Of a stretch of DNA of 64,000 nt, positions 1 to 7,984 are shown piece after piece. The translations under genes and the position numbers were made by a program. Within the stretch, counting starts at the first letter, position 1, and each line of letters starts with the position of its first letter. The notes under the pieces were generated by a model, which worked only from the letters and a program-made list of their open reading frames with translations, made no database searches and was not told the DNA's origin. Source of the DNA: Methylobacterium jeotgali (GTDB lineage Bacteria; Pseudomonadota; Alphaproteobacteria; Rhizobiales; Beijerinckiaceae); contig NZ_BPQR01000043.1 of the NCBI RefSeq assembly GCF_022179345.1, positions 1 to 64,000 of the forward strand. Reading direction: 5' to 3'.

Positions 1-432
1 GAAGCCGAAGGCGTCGAGGAAGCGGCGCAGCTCCGCGTTGTTGTGGGCGCCGAAGCTCTCATGCGTGCCGAACGGGTCCGGCACCTTGGTCAGCGGCAGG
101 TTAAGGGCCTTGGCCAGGAGGTCCTGGTTCGGCACGTTGGTCGGCACCTTGCGCAGGCCGTCCATGTCGTCGGAGAACGCGATCAGCCGGGTCGGCACGG
201 CGTCCTTCGTGAGCACCCGGAAGGCATGGCGGACCATGGAGGTGCGGGCCACCTCGCCGAAGGTGCCGATATGCGGCAGGCCGGAGGGGCCGTAGCCGGT
301 CTCGAACAGCACTTCTGATTTCGGCTTGCGCTCCAGCCGCGCGACGAGCTTGCGGGCCTCCTCGAAGGGCCAGGCGGCGGCCGTGGCGGCGGCGTCGAGG
401 ATGTCGGGGTCGAGGCGGAGGGGCGCGGTCAT
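1..432 (-). CDS. lysK: Class I lysyl-tRNA synthetase, N-terminal part (cut by window edge)
   Basis: This is the first 144 codons of a minus-strand gene that runs off the left edge. I translated it directly because it has no stop inside the window. The product charges tRNA-Lys with lysine in the cytoplasm. The HIGH-type ATP signature of class I synthetases is seen as [13 protein letters not shown] around residues 48-60. It is followed by RTSMVRHAF and [13 protein letters not shown], typical of the archaeal-type class I LysRS. Most bacteria use an unrelated class II enzyme, but many alphaproteobacteria carry class I, so this is normal for the group. The KMSKS motif and anticodon-binding part lie outside the window. 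The ATG at 430-432 is the natural start. Family assignment is firm. Confidence 0.93.
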   Translation of the reverse strand, partial: MTAPLRLDPDILDAAATAAAWPFEEARKLVARLERKPKSEVLFETGYGPSGLPHIGTFGEVARTSMVRHAFRVLTKDAVPTRLIAFSDDMDGLRKVPTNVPNQDLLAKALNLPLTKVPDPFGTHESFGAHNNAELRRFLDAFGF

Positions 433-509
433 CGGGCCTGAACGTGGATTTCGGGGGAACGGCCTACCTACGGAGGCCCCCGCGCAGGGTCAACGCGGGC
501 GCCGCTCCC

Positions 510-1406
510 TCAGAACGGCCCCACGGGGAAGAAGCGCAGGTACAGCTCCGCGTAGCGGCCGTCGTCGAAGACCCGCTGGAGGGCGTCGTCGAGGGCGCGG
601 GAGAGGGCCGCGTCCTCCCGGCGGGTGACGAAGCCGATGCCTTCCCCGAAGTAGCGGTTCTCCAGGTAGTCGCCGCCGGTGAAGGCGCAGCAGCCCGCCG
701 AATCCGAGCCGCCGAGCCAGAGGGCGAGGTTGAGCCCGTCGGCGAAGAGGTAGTCGGTCTCGCCCCTGCGGAGCGCCGTCTCGGCGGCGCCGAGATCGCC
801 GAACTCGCGGGTCTGCGCCTTCGGGAAGAACGCCTTGAGGTAGGCGGCATGGGCGGTCCCGCCGACGACGCCGACGCTGCGCCCGGCGAGCGCGGCCGCC
901 GAGGGCGCGGGCAGGTCGCGCCCGGTGCGGACGACGAAGCGGGCGGGCCAGCGGAAATAGGGGCGCGTCGCCAGGAAGTTCGCCCGGAGCGACGGCGTCA
1001 GCGGGATCGCGGCGGCGACCACGTCCCCCTGCCGCTCGCTCAGGCCGTCGAGGAGCGTGTCGAAGCGGCGGGTCTGCACCGTGCAGGTGATGGAGAGCCG
1101 CTCGCAGACCGCGCGGGCGAGCTCGACCGCGAAGCCCGTCGGCGTCCCGTCGGGCCCGGCGAAATGGAGCGGCGGGAACTCGTCGTCGGTAAGGAAGCGG
1201 ACGGCCCGGCTCGTCGCCGGCGCCTCGACGCGCTCGCCGCGGCTGCGCGGGTTCCAGAAGTTCGGGATGGTCACGCTGGGCTGCGCGGGCGCCGGCTCGG
1301 CCCTCGACTGTGGCGCGAGCGCCACGCCGGCCAGCATTGCCGCTGCGATGGCGCCGACGGCACGGTACAACCTGCGGCGGTTCGTTGACGCTTCGTTAAC
1401 GCTCAT
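510..1406 (-). CDS. Orphan periplasmic solute-binding protein, family 3
   Basis: A 298-residue exported protein of the bacterial extracellular solute-binding family 3, the type that feeds amino acids or similar small polar solutes to ABC importers. The start at 1406 gives a signal peptide with basic NRRR, a hydrophobic stretch and a cut near SRA-EP. Starts further upstream would put a long charged tail before it. Family features are FPPLHFAGPDGTPTGFAVEL, LDGLSERQGDVVAAAI and TDYLFADGLNLALWL. A CC pair lies near residue 225. No permease or ATPase gene is adjacent, so the partner transporter must be elsewhere, or the protein acts as a sensor. It is divergent from the glycosyltransferase gene, with about 80 bp between. 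Substrate unknown. Confidence 0.8.
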   Translation of the reverse strand: MSVNEASTNRRRLYRAVGAIAAAMLAGVALAPQSRAEPAPAQPSVTIPNFWNPRSRGERVEAPATSRAVRFLTDDEFPPLHFAGPDGTPTGFAVELARAVCERLSITCTVQTRRFDTLLDGLSERQGDVVAAAIPLTPSLRANFLATRPYFRWPARFVVRTGRDLPAPSAAALAGRSVGVVGGTAHAAYLKAFFPKAQTREFGDLGAAETALRRGETDYLFADGLNLALWLGGSDSAGCCAFTGGDYLENRYFGEGIGFVTRREDAALSRALDDALQRVFDDGRYAELYLRFFPVGPF

Positions 1407-1485
1407 GGTGCCCTGGCGCGGCTCCGGGCGGGGCTGGCTCATCCGCCCGGCTGTAGCACGCTTGCGAGCCTCCGGGAGCGGCCTC

Positions 1486-3408
1486 GTGTCGTTTCTGCCC
1501 CTCGATCCGGGACCGTGCCAGGCGGTGACGCTGCCGCCGGAGATCGCGTTCCTGCTCGTCGAGGGCCTGCCGGTCGCGACGCTGGCCCGCATCGCCGAGG
1601 TCGCGCAGGAGGCCGGGACCGATGCCGCCGCGGTCGCGATCCACGCGAGACTGATGGGCGAGGACGCCTACTACCGCGCGCTGGCCCGCCATCTCGGCCT
1701 GCCCTTCCTCGACGGCGCCATGGCGCTCGATGCCGGCATCGCCTTTCCCGACACGCTGATCGCCGGCTCGGCACCCCTCGCTCCGGGGCAGATCGCGCAG
1801 CGGGTTCTGGCGCCGCGCACGGCCGAGATCGGGGCGCTGCTCGCCACGGGCTGGCTCGGCCTGCGCGGGGCCGCGCTGACGACGCCGCTGCGCCTGCGCG
1901 AGGCGGTGCTCGCCGAGGCGCCTGAGGCCGTCGCCGCCTACGCGGCCGACCATCTGCGGACGCGGCGGCCGGACTGGTCGACCCATCCGGGCCCGAGGCC
2001 CCAGGCCTTCGCGCTCGCCGCCGTCCTGCTCGCCGCGGCCGCCATGGGGTTCCATCTGCTCCCGGCCTGGATCGCCCTCGGGATCGCGCTGCTGGCGCAG
2101 GCCCTCGTGCTCACGATGACGAGCTTCCGCCTCGGTGCGCTTCTCATCCCGGGCCGCACCGAGGCCGCGCCCGAGGGGACGCCGCTCTCCGTCCGGGAGC
2201 TGCCGGTCTACACGGTGCTCGTCGGGCTCTACCGGGAGGCGGCGGTGGTGCCGCGCCTCGTCAAGGCGCTCAAGGCGTTCGACTATCCGGCGATCAAGCT
2301 CGACATCAAATTCCTGATCGAGGCCGACGACGGCGCCACCGCCGCCGCCCTCGCCCGCGAGGACCTGCCGGCGCATTTCGAGGTCCTGACGGTGCCGCCG
2401 GGGCTGCCGCGCACCAAGCCCCGCGCGCTGAACGCCGCCCTGCCGCTCGCCCGCGGCGCCTGCCTCGTCGTCTACGACGCCGAGGACGTGCCCGAGCCCG
2501 GCCAGTTGCGCCTCGCTGCCGAGACCTTCGCCCGCGCCGACCGGCGCACCGCCTGCCTCCAGGGCCGGCTCGTCATCGACAATGCCCACGATTCCTGGCT
2601 CACCCGCTGCTTCTCCCTAGAGTACGGCGCGCTCTTCGATGTGCTCGGGCCGGCGCTCGCCGTCTGGAGGATGCCGACGCCGCTGGGGGGAACCTCCACC
2701 CATTTCCGCACGGCGGTGCTGCGCGAGGTCCATGGCTGGGACGCCTGGAACGTCACCGAGGATGCCGATCTCGGGATGCGTCTCGCGGTCGCCGGCTACC
2801 ATGTCGGCGACCTGCCGAGCCCGACCCTGGAGGAGGCCCCGGCCGATTACGGGCCGTGGCTGCGCCAGCGCACCCGCTGGATGAAGGGGTTCATGCAGAC
2901 CACGCTGACCCACGGCCGGCATCCGCTGCAGACCCTGCGCCGCCTCGGTCCCCTAGAAGGGCTCTGCGCCGTCGCCATGCTGCCCGGCACGGTGCTCTCG
3001 GCGCTGCTCTACCCGCCGCTTCTCGCGGTCGCCCTGTACGATTTCCTGCTCGTCGGCCCGGCGCCGGAGCCCAGATTTCTGGCCAACCTTCCGGCCGGGG
3101 TGTCCCTCGCCGTCTTTCTCAGCGGGCTCGGGGCGATGCTGCTGCCGGCGGCGCTCGCCGCCCATCGCCGGGGCTGGCGGGACCTGCTCCCGAGCGTCTG
3201 GCTTCTGCCGGCCTACTTCGTCCTCGTCAGCCTCGCGGCGTGGCTGGCGGTGATCGAGCTGGTGCGCGCGCCGAACCGCTGGAACAAGACCGAGCACGGC
3301 GTCTCGCGCACCACGCGCTCGGGATTGCTGAAGCCCGTTCGCCCGGCCGGGCCCAAGTCGCCGGTCCATGATGGAAACGAGCCGAACGGCGCGCCGGCGC
3401 GGGCCTGA
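1486..3408 (+). CDS. Membrane glycosyltransferase family 2 with N-terminal GspE-N/MshEN-like domain
   Basis: A 640-residue inner-membrane glycosyltransferase of the processive, cellulose-synthase-like GT2 type. I chose GTG at 1486 because a GGGAG site sits about 8 bases upstream; longer readings run into the divergent neighbour. Residues 1-150 look like the GspE/MshEN N-terminal domain (LPPEIAFLLVEGLP, YYRALARHLGLPFLD). Two membrane helices follow. The catalytic domain carries EADD near 279, DAED near 331, TEDAD near 424 and the QRTRW signature near 461. Several C-terminal helices close the protein. MshEN domains bind c-di-GMP in some proteins, so control of polysaccharide synthesis by that messenger is possible but only inferred. 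Sugar donor and product are unknown. No other polysaccharide genes adjoin it. Confidence 0.85.
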   Translation: MSFLPLDPGPCQAVTLPPEIAFLLVEGLPVATLARIAEVAQEAGTDAAAVAIHARLMGEDAYYRALARHLGLPFLDGAMALDAGIAFPDTLIAGSAPLAPGQIAQRVLAPRTAEIGALLATGWLGLRGAALTTPLRLREAVLAEAPEAVAAYAADHLRTRRPDWSTHPGPRPQAFALAAVLLAAAAMGFHLLPAWIALGIALLAQALVLTMTSFRLGALLIPGRTEAAPEGTPLSVRELPVYTVLVGLYREAAVVPRLVKALKAFDYPAIKLDIKFLIEADDGATAAALAREDLPAHFEVLTVPPGLPRTKPRALNAALPLARGACLVVYDAEDVPEPGQLRLAAETFARADRRTACLQGRLVIDNAHDSWLTRCFSLEYGALFDVLGPALAVWRMPTPLGGTSTHFRTAVLREVHGWDAWNVTEDADLGMRLAVAGYHVGDLPSPTLEEAPADYGPWLRQRTRWMKGFMQTTLTHGRHPLQTLRRLGPLEGLCAVAMLPGTVLSALLYPPLLAVALYDFLLVGPAPEPRFLANLPAGVSLAVFLSGLGAMLLPAALAAHRRGWRDLLPSVWLLPAYFVLVSLAAWLAVIELVRAPNRWNKTEHGVSRTTRSGLLKPVRPAGPKSPVHDGNEPNGAPARA

Positions 3409-3423
3409 ACGCGACGCTCGCCC

Positions 3424-4020
3424 TCAGAGCCGCTTGGCGAGTTCCGCCGCGCTCTCCTCCGGCGGCCGCTGCAGGTTGAGGGAGCTGACGAAGCGGTTGT
3501 CGCGGCCCATCACGTAGACCAGGGCGGTATGCTCCATGGTGTAGCCGCCGTCCTTGTCGGGCACCTTGCGGGCGTAGCCGCGATAGGCCTTCACCGCCGC
3601 CGCCACCTGCTCCGGGCTGCCGGTGAGGCCGGTGATGCGCGGATCGAAGCTCGACAGGTAGGCCTTCAGGTCCTCCGGCCGGTCGCGCTCCGGATCGACG
3701 GTGATGAAGGCCACGCGCATGTCCCGGCCCTTCCGGCCGAGCGCGCCGAGGACGTCGGTGACCTGCTGGAGCGTCGTCGGGCAGATGTCCGGGCAGTGCG
3801 TGAAGCCGAAGAAGACGAGGTGGGGCGCGCCCGCGAAGTCCCGCTCCGTGACCGTCCTGCCGTCCTGGTCCAAGAGGGTGAACGGGCCGCCGACGCTCGC
3901 CGTCTGCACGGGCGCCTTCTCGGGCGCCAGCATGAACACCATGGCTCCGCTGAGCCCGGCGAGGCCGAGGGCGAAGGCGGCGAGCGGCAGCAGGCGGCGC
4001 GTCCGGTCGGAGAGGGCCAT
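3424..4020 (-). CDS. SCO1/SenC/PrrC copper chaperone
   Basis: A 198-residue membrane-anchored thioredoxin-fold protein of the SCO1/SenC family, which delivers copper to the CuA site of cytochrome oxidase in the periplasm. A single N-terminal membrane segment lies at about residues 10-31. The copper-binding CxxxC is FTHCPDICP (Cys76, Cys80) and the third ligand is His164 in MEHTALVYV. Length fits the family. The start at 4020 is chosen because it places a short basic segment (DRTRR) before the helix. It converges with the glycosyltransferase gene, leaving only 15 bp. No oxidase subunit is nearby. Confidence 0.92.
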   Translation of the reverse strand: MALSDRTRRLLPLAAFALGLAGLSGAMVFMLAPEKAPVQTASVGGPFTLLDQDGRTVTERDFAGAPHLVFFGFTHCPDICPTTLQQVTDVLGALGRKGRDMRVAFITVDPERDRPEDLKAYLSSFDPRITGLTGSPEQVAAAVKAYRGYARKVPDKDGGYTMEHTALVYVMGRDNRFVSSLNLQRPPEESAAELAKRL

Positions 4021-4128
4021 GCGATCGTCCGGGGCTGGCGCGCGTCGCGTCCGCGCGGGAGGGCAGCCGAAAGCACGCGGACCGGCCCGTGCGCAAGCCC
4101 GCACGGTGTCGCTGCGCCCCTGCCGCCG

Positions 4129-4335
4129 TCAGGCGATGATGTCGGGGGTGAGTTGGTCCTCGATGTAGGAGATGCGGTCGCGCAGCGTCAGCTTGCGCTT
4201 CTTCAGCCGCTGGATCTGGAGCTGGTCGCCGACGATGTTGCGCTCGAGCGCCTCGATGGCGTGGTCGAGGTCGCGGTGCTCCTCCTTAAGGCTCGCCAGC
4301 TCCGCGGCGAACTCGCCCTGCCTGTCCTCGACCAA
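4129..4335 (-). CDS. YdcH/DUF465 family small protein
   Basis: A small helical protein of the DUF465 (YdcH) family; its cellular role is unknown. The conserved part is ELASLKEEHRDLDHAIEALE followed by LQIQRLKKRKLTLRDRI, predicted as a two-helix hairpin. The start is uncertain. No ATG lies close upstream in frame, and the first ATG (4521) would overlap the start of the divergent gene. I chose TTG at 4335, which has GAAGGG a little upstream and gives 68 residues, a normal family length. It forms a divergent pair with another DUF465 gene at 4504. Confidence 0.65.
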   Translation of the reverse strand: MVEDRQGEFAAELASLKEEHRDLDHAIEALERNIVGDQLQIQRLKKRKLTLRDRISYIEDQLTPDIIA

Positions 4336-4503
4336 CTCGACACCCTTCGCCGCTCGCTTCGTTCGGCCGGCACCCGGCGCGCGACCATGCGCCAGCCCCG
4401 CGGCCTCGGCAAGGATTCGTGAATCATCATCCAGAGCCGGTCTTCCACCGGACCGCGGACCGTGCCACTCTGCCCGTGTCGCCACGATGACAGGAGATTG
4501 CTC

Positions 4504-4686
4504 ATGTCGCTGCAGACGCACCTCAACCAGCTCTCACAGAAGCACGAAGCCCTCGAGCGCGAGATCCAGGAAGCCATCCAGAGACCAGCCGAGAACGATC
4601 TGCGGATCGCCGAGCTGAAGCGGCGAAAGCTCTACCTCAAGGACGAGATCAGGCGCCTCCAGGACGGCGCTGGCACGATCCACTGA
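4504..4686 (+). CDS. YdcH/DUF465 family small protein
   Basis: A 60-residue DUF465 family protein: LNQLSQKHEALEREIQEA, then LRIAELKRRKLYLKDEIRRL. Role unknown. The ATG at 4504 has GGAG about 7 bases upstream. It is divergent from a second, clearly related DUF465 gene, so the two probably arose from an old duplication, although most of the shared residues are simply the family consensus. A good factor-independent terminator follows about 30 bp after the stop. Confidence 0.88.
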   Translation: MSLQTHLNQLSQKHEALEREIQEAIQRPAENDLRIAELKRRKLYLKDEIRRLQDGAGTIH

Positions 4687-4718
4687 CGCGACACCGACCA
4701 TCTTGTCCCGAGTTTTCG

Positions 4719-4752
4719 CCGCCGCGCTGCAACCAGCGCGGCGGTTTTTGTT
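4719..4752 (+). terminator. Rho-independent terminator after the DUF465 gene
   Basis: Perfect 11-bp stem CCGCCGCGCTG / CAGCGCGGCGG with loop CAAC, followed directly by TTTTTGTTT. Textbook form, placed 33 bp after the stop of the small + strand gene. Confidence 0.9.
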
Positions 4753-4857
4753 TGTCGCCGGCCTGCTGCCGGCCGATTGCGATCTGCGCCCGATTGCAAC
4801 GCGATCGGGCGCGGCTCTAGAGGGAAGGCAACAGGAAACGCACCGGGGGAAAGCTCC

Positions 4858-6786
4858 ATGACCGCCGACGCCCCCGCCCTGCCCGGCTCCTACGCCGCGG
4901 TTCATGCGGCCTCCCTCGCCGATCCCGAGCGCTTCTGGGGCGAGGCCGCCGGGGCGATCGACTGGGTGGAGGGGCCGGGCCGGGCCTTCGACGCCGAGGC
5001 CGGCGTCTACGGCCGCTGGTTTCCCGAGGCGAGGCTGAACGCCTGCCACAACCTCGTCGATCGCCATGTCGCGGCGGGCCGGGGCGGGCAGGCGGCGATC
5101 ATCCACGATTCGCCCGCCACCGGCACGAAGCGGCAGATCACCTACGCCGCGCTTCAAGACGAGGTGGCGACGCTCGCCGCCGTGCTCGCCGGGCTCGGCG
5201 TGGCCAGGGGCGACCGGGTGATCCTCTACATGCCGATGGTGCCCGAGGCGCTGTTCGGGATGCTCGCCTGCGCCCGGCTCGGGGCGATCCACTCCGTGGT
5301 GTTCGGGGGCTTCGCGGCGAACGAGCTGGCGACGCGCATCGCCGACGCGGCCCCGAAGGTGGTTCTCGCCGCTTCCTGCGGCATCGAGCCGAGCCGGACC
5401 GTCGCCTACAAGCCGCTCCTCGATGCGGCCATCGCCGCCTGCCCGCACAAGCCCGACGCCTGCCTGATCCTGCAGCGCCCGCAAGCCCCGGCGGAGATGG
5501 TGGAGGGCCGCGACATCGATTGGTCGGCGGCGGTCGCGCGGGCGCGGGAGGCGGGTCGACGGGCGGGGTGCGTGCCCGTCGCGGCGACCGACCCGCTCTA
5601 CATCCTCTACACCTCGGGCACGACGGGGAAGCCGAAGGGCGTCGTGCGCGACACCGGCGGCTATCTCGTGGCGCTCGCCTGGTCGATGGAGAACCTCTAC
5701 GGCGTGCGCCCCGGCGAGGTCTATTTCTGCGCCTCCGACATCGGCTGGGTCGTCGGCCATTCCTACATCGTCTACGCGCCGCTGCTGATCGGCTGCACCA
5801 CGGTGCTCTACGAGGGCAAGCCGGTGGGCACGCCCGATGCCGGCGCGCTCTGGCGGGTCGCCGCGGAGCACGGTGCCGCCTGCCTGTTCACGGCGCCGAC
5901 GGCGCTGCGCGCCATCAAGAAGGAGGATCCCTCCAGCGCGCTCGCCCGCGGGTACGATCTTTCCGGCCTGCGCAGCCTGTTCCTGGCCGGCGAGCGGGCC
6001 GACCCGGACTCCGTCGCCTGGGCGGAGCGGGTGCTGGAGCGGCCGGTCGTCGACCACTGGTGGCAGACGGAGACGGGCTGGGCCATCGCCGGCAACCCGC
6101 TGGGGCTCGGGCTGCTGCCGGTCAAGCACGGCAGCGCCTGCGTGCCGATGCCGGGCTACGACGTCCGCGTCCTCGACGAGGGCGGGCGCCCGGTGCCGCC
6201 GGACACGATGGGCACCATCGCCATCCGCCTGCCCCTGCCGCCGGGCTGCCTGCCGACGCTCTGGGGCTCGGACGAGCGCATGCGGGCGAGCTATCTCGCG
6301 ACCTTCCCCGGCCACTACGACACCTCGGACGCCGGCGTCATCGACGCCGACGGCTATGTCACGGTGCTGGGGCGGACCGACGACATCATCAACGTCGCCG
6401 GCCACCGCCTCTCGACGGGCGGCATGGAGGCGGTGCTCGCCGCCCACCCGGACGTGGCGGAATGCGCGGTCATCGGCATCCGCGACGCGCTCAAGGGCGA
6501 GCAGCCCTGCGGCTTCGTGGTGCTGAAATCCGGCGTCGAGCGCGCGCCTGACGAGATCGAGCGCGAGCTGGTGGCGCTGGTGCGCGAGCGGATCGGCCCG
6601 GTGGCGGCGTTCAAGCTGGCGCTGACCGTCAAGCGCCTGCCGAAGACCCGCTCCGGCAAGATCCTGCGCGCCACCATGAAGCGCATCGCCGACGCCGAAC
6701 CCTGGACGATGCCGGCGACCATCGACGACGCCGGCGTCCTCGACGAGATCGGCGAGAGCCTGAAGGAACGCGGGATTTCCGGATGA
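4858..6786 (+). CDS. prpE: Propionyl-CoA synthetase (PrpE-type acyl-CoA synthetase)
   Basis: A 642-residue AMP-forming acyl-CoA synthetase that activates propionate, and probably acetate less well, to its CoA ester in the cytoplasm. The adenylate-forming core motif YTSGTTGKPKG starts at residue 251, and WWQTETGW is in the middle. The C-terminal PKTRSGKILR carries the catalytic lysine at about 601. The sequence after the core motif (VVRDTGGYLVAL) resembles PrpE rather than AcsA, which has HTTGGYL there. The ATG at 4858 follows GGGGGAAAG. It may use acetate or propionate made elsewhere, for example by PoxB, but it is not in that operon. An inverted repeat follows the stop. Confidence 0.88.
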   Translation: MTADAPALPGSYAAVHAASLADPERFWGEAAGAIDWVEGPGRAFDAEAGVYGRWFPEARLNACHNLVDRHVAAGRGGQAAIIHDSPATGTKRQITYAALQDEVATLAAVLAGLGVARGDRVILYMPMVPEALFGMLACARLGAIHSVVFGGFAANELATRIADAAPKVVLAASCGIEPSRTVAYKPLLDAAIAACPHKPDACLILQRPQAPAEMVEGRDIDWSAAVARAREAGRRAGCVPVAATDPLYILYTSGTTGKPKGVVRDTGGYLVALAWSMENLYGVRPGEVYFCASDIGWVVGHSYIVYAPLLIGCTTVLYEGKPVGTPDAGALWRVAAEHGAACLFTAPTALRAIKKEDPSSALARGYDLSGLRSLFLAGERADPDSVAWAERVLERPVVDHWWQTETGWAIAGNPLGLGLLPVKHGSACVPMPGYDVRVLDEGGRPVPPDTMGTIAIRLPLPPGCLPTLWGSDERMRASYLATFPGHYDTSDAGVIDADGYVTVLGRTDDIINVAGHRLSTGGMEAVLAAHPDVAECAVIGIRDALKGEQPCGFVVLKSGVERAPDEIERELVALVRERIGPVAAFKLALTVKRLPKTRSGKILRATMKRIADAEPWTMPATIDDAGVLDEIGESLKERGISG

Positions 6787-6788
6787 AC

Positions 6789-6814
6789 CCCTCTCCCCGC
6801 GGGCGGGGAGAGGG
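6789..6814. terminator. Inverted repeat between two convergent genes, likely bidirectional terminator
   Basis: CCCTCTCCCC, six-base loop, GGGGAGAGGG, lying between the stop of prpE (6786) and the stop of glpX (6819). There is no T-tract. GC palindromes of this form are common between convergent genes in GC-rich alphaproteobacteria, so it may be a dispersed repeat that also stops transcription. Confidence 0.55.
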
Positions 6815-6818
6815 ATCT

Positions 6819-7814
6819 TCACCCCTCGAACCGCTCCGGCCGGCGGTGCTCGCCGGTGATGCGGCGGACGGTGCCCGTGGAGGAGCGGTAGATCAGGGTC
6901 TCAGTCTCGATGAAGCCGGGCTTGAAGCGCACGCCGCGCAGGAGCGCGCCATCGGTGACGCCGGTCGCGGCCACGATCACGTCGCCGCGGGCGAGGTCGG
7001 TCAGCTCGTACTTCCGGCGCGGGTCCTCGATGCCCATGCGCGCCGCGCGGTCGCGTTTGTCGGCGGAATCGAGGATCAGGCGGCCCTGCATCTGGCCGCC
7101 AATGCAGCGGAGCGCGCCTGCCGCGATGACGCCCTCCGGCGCGGCACCCGTGCCGAGATAGATGTCGACGCCGGTCTCCTCCGGGCTCGTCGTGAAGATG
7201 ATGCCGGCGATGTCGCCGTCGGAGATCAGGCGGATGCCGGCGCCCGTGGCGCGCACGGCGCTGATCAGGGCCGCGTGGCGGGGCCTGTCGAGGACGATCG
7301 CGGTGATCTCGGAGGGCTTCACGCCCTTGGCGCGGGCGAGCGCGGCGATGTTGTCGGCGGGGCTCGCGTCGAGGTCGACGACGCCCGCCGGGTAGCCGGG
7401 GCCGACCGCGATCTTGTCCATGTAGACGTCGGGGGCCGCGAGCAGGCTGCCGCCTTCGGCCAGCGCCATCACCGCGATGGCGCCGGGCATGTCCTTCGCG
7501 CAGAGGGTGGTGCCTTCGAGCGGGTCGACGGCGATGTCGAGGCGCGGTCCCGTGCCGGTGCCGAGGCGCTCGCCGATGAAGAGCATCGGGGCCTCGTCGC
7601 GCTCGCCCTCGCCGATCACCACGGTGCCGTCGATGGGCAGCGCGTTCAGCTCGCCCCGCATGGCGTCGACGGCGGCCTGATCGGCGGCCTTCTCGTTGCC
7701 CTGGCCGCGCAGGCGGGCGGCGGCGATGGCCGCCCGCTCCGTCACGCGGGCGAGCTCGAGTGAGAGGGTCCGGGAGACGATGGTGCCTCCGCCCGTGATG
7801 TCCGACGCAGCCAT
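6819..7814 (-). CDS. glpX: Class II fructose-1,6-bisphosphatase
   Basis: A 331-residue GlpX-type phosphatase that removes the 1-phosphate from fructose 1,6-bisphosphate (some homologues also act on sedoheptulose 1,7-bisphosphate) in gluconeogenesis and sugar-phosphate cycling. Metal and substrate motifs are GEGERDEAPML, VDPLEGTTLCAK and GTGAAPEGVIAAGALRC. Length matches E. coli GlpX. The start at 7814 (MAASDITGG) is typical. It lies 170 bp downstream of hom on the same strand, an arrangement seen in many alphaproteobacteria. In methylotrophs it would serve sugar synthesis from C3 and C4 intermediates. Confidence 0.94.
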   Translation of the reverse strand: MAASDITGGGTIVSRTLSLELARVTERAAIAAARLRGQGNEKAADQAAVDAMRGELNALPIDGTVVIGEGERDEAPMLFIGERLGTGTGPRLDIAVDPLEGTTLCAKDMPGAIAVMALAEGGSLLAAPDVYMDKIAVGPGYPAGVVDLDASPADNIAALARAKGVKPSEITAIVLDRPRHAALISAVRATGAGIRLISDGDIAGIIFTTSPEETGVDIYLGTGAAPEGVIAAGALRCIGGQMQGRLILDSADKRDRAARMGIEDPRRKYELTDLARGDVIVAATGVTDGALLRGVRFKPGFIETETLIYRSSTGTVRRITGEHRRPERFEG

Positions 7815-7984
7815 GACGCTCCTCGCCCCGTTCCGCCGGATTGATCCGGTCGCCGCGCCTCGCTTGGGCCCGTTCGCGGGATGCAGACGCGTTATGGCGG
7901 CAGGATAGCGCGGTTTTTGGCCGCCGCGGAACAATCCATGCGTGTTTCGTTAACGATCCGCGCAGCCCCTCCCCAGCCGGCGGC

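Noticed and set aside
7947..7956. TCGTTAACGA palindrome upstream of glpX
   Set aside because: Only 10 bp and not paired with other promoter features; could be chance.
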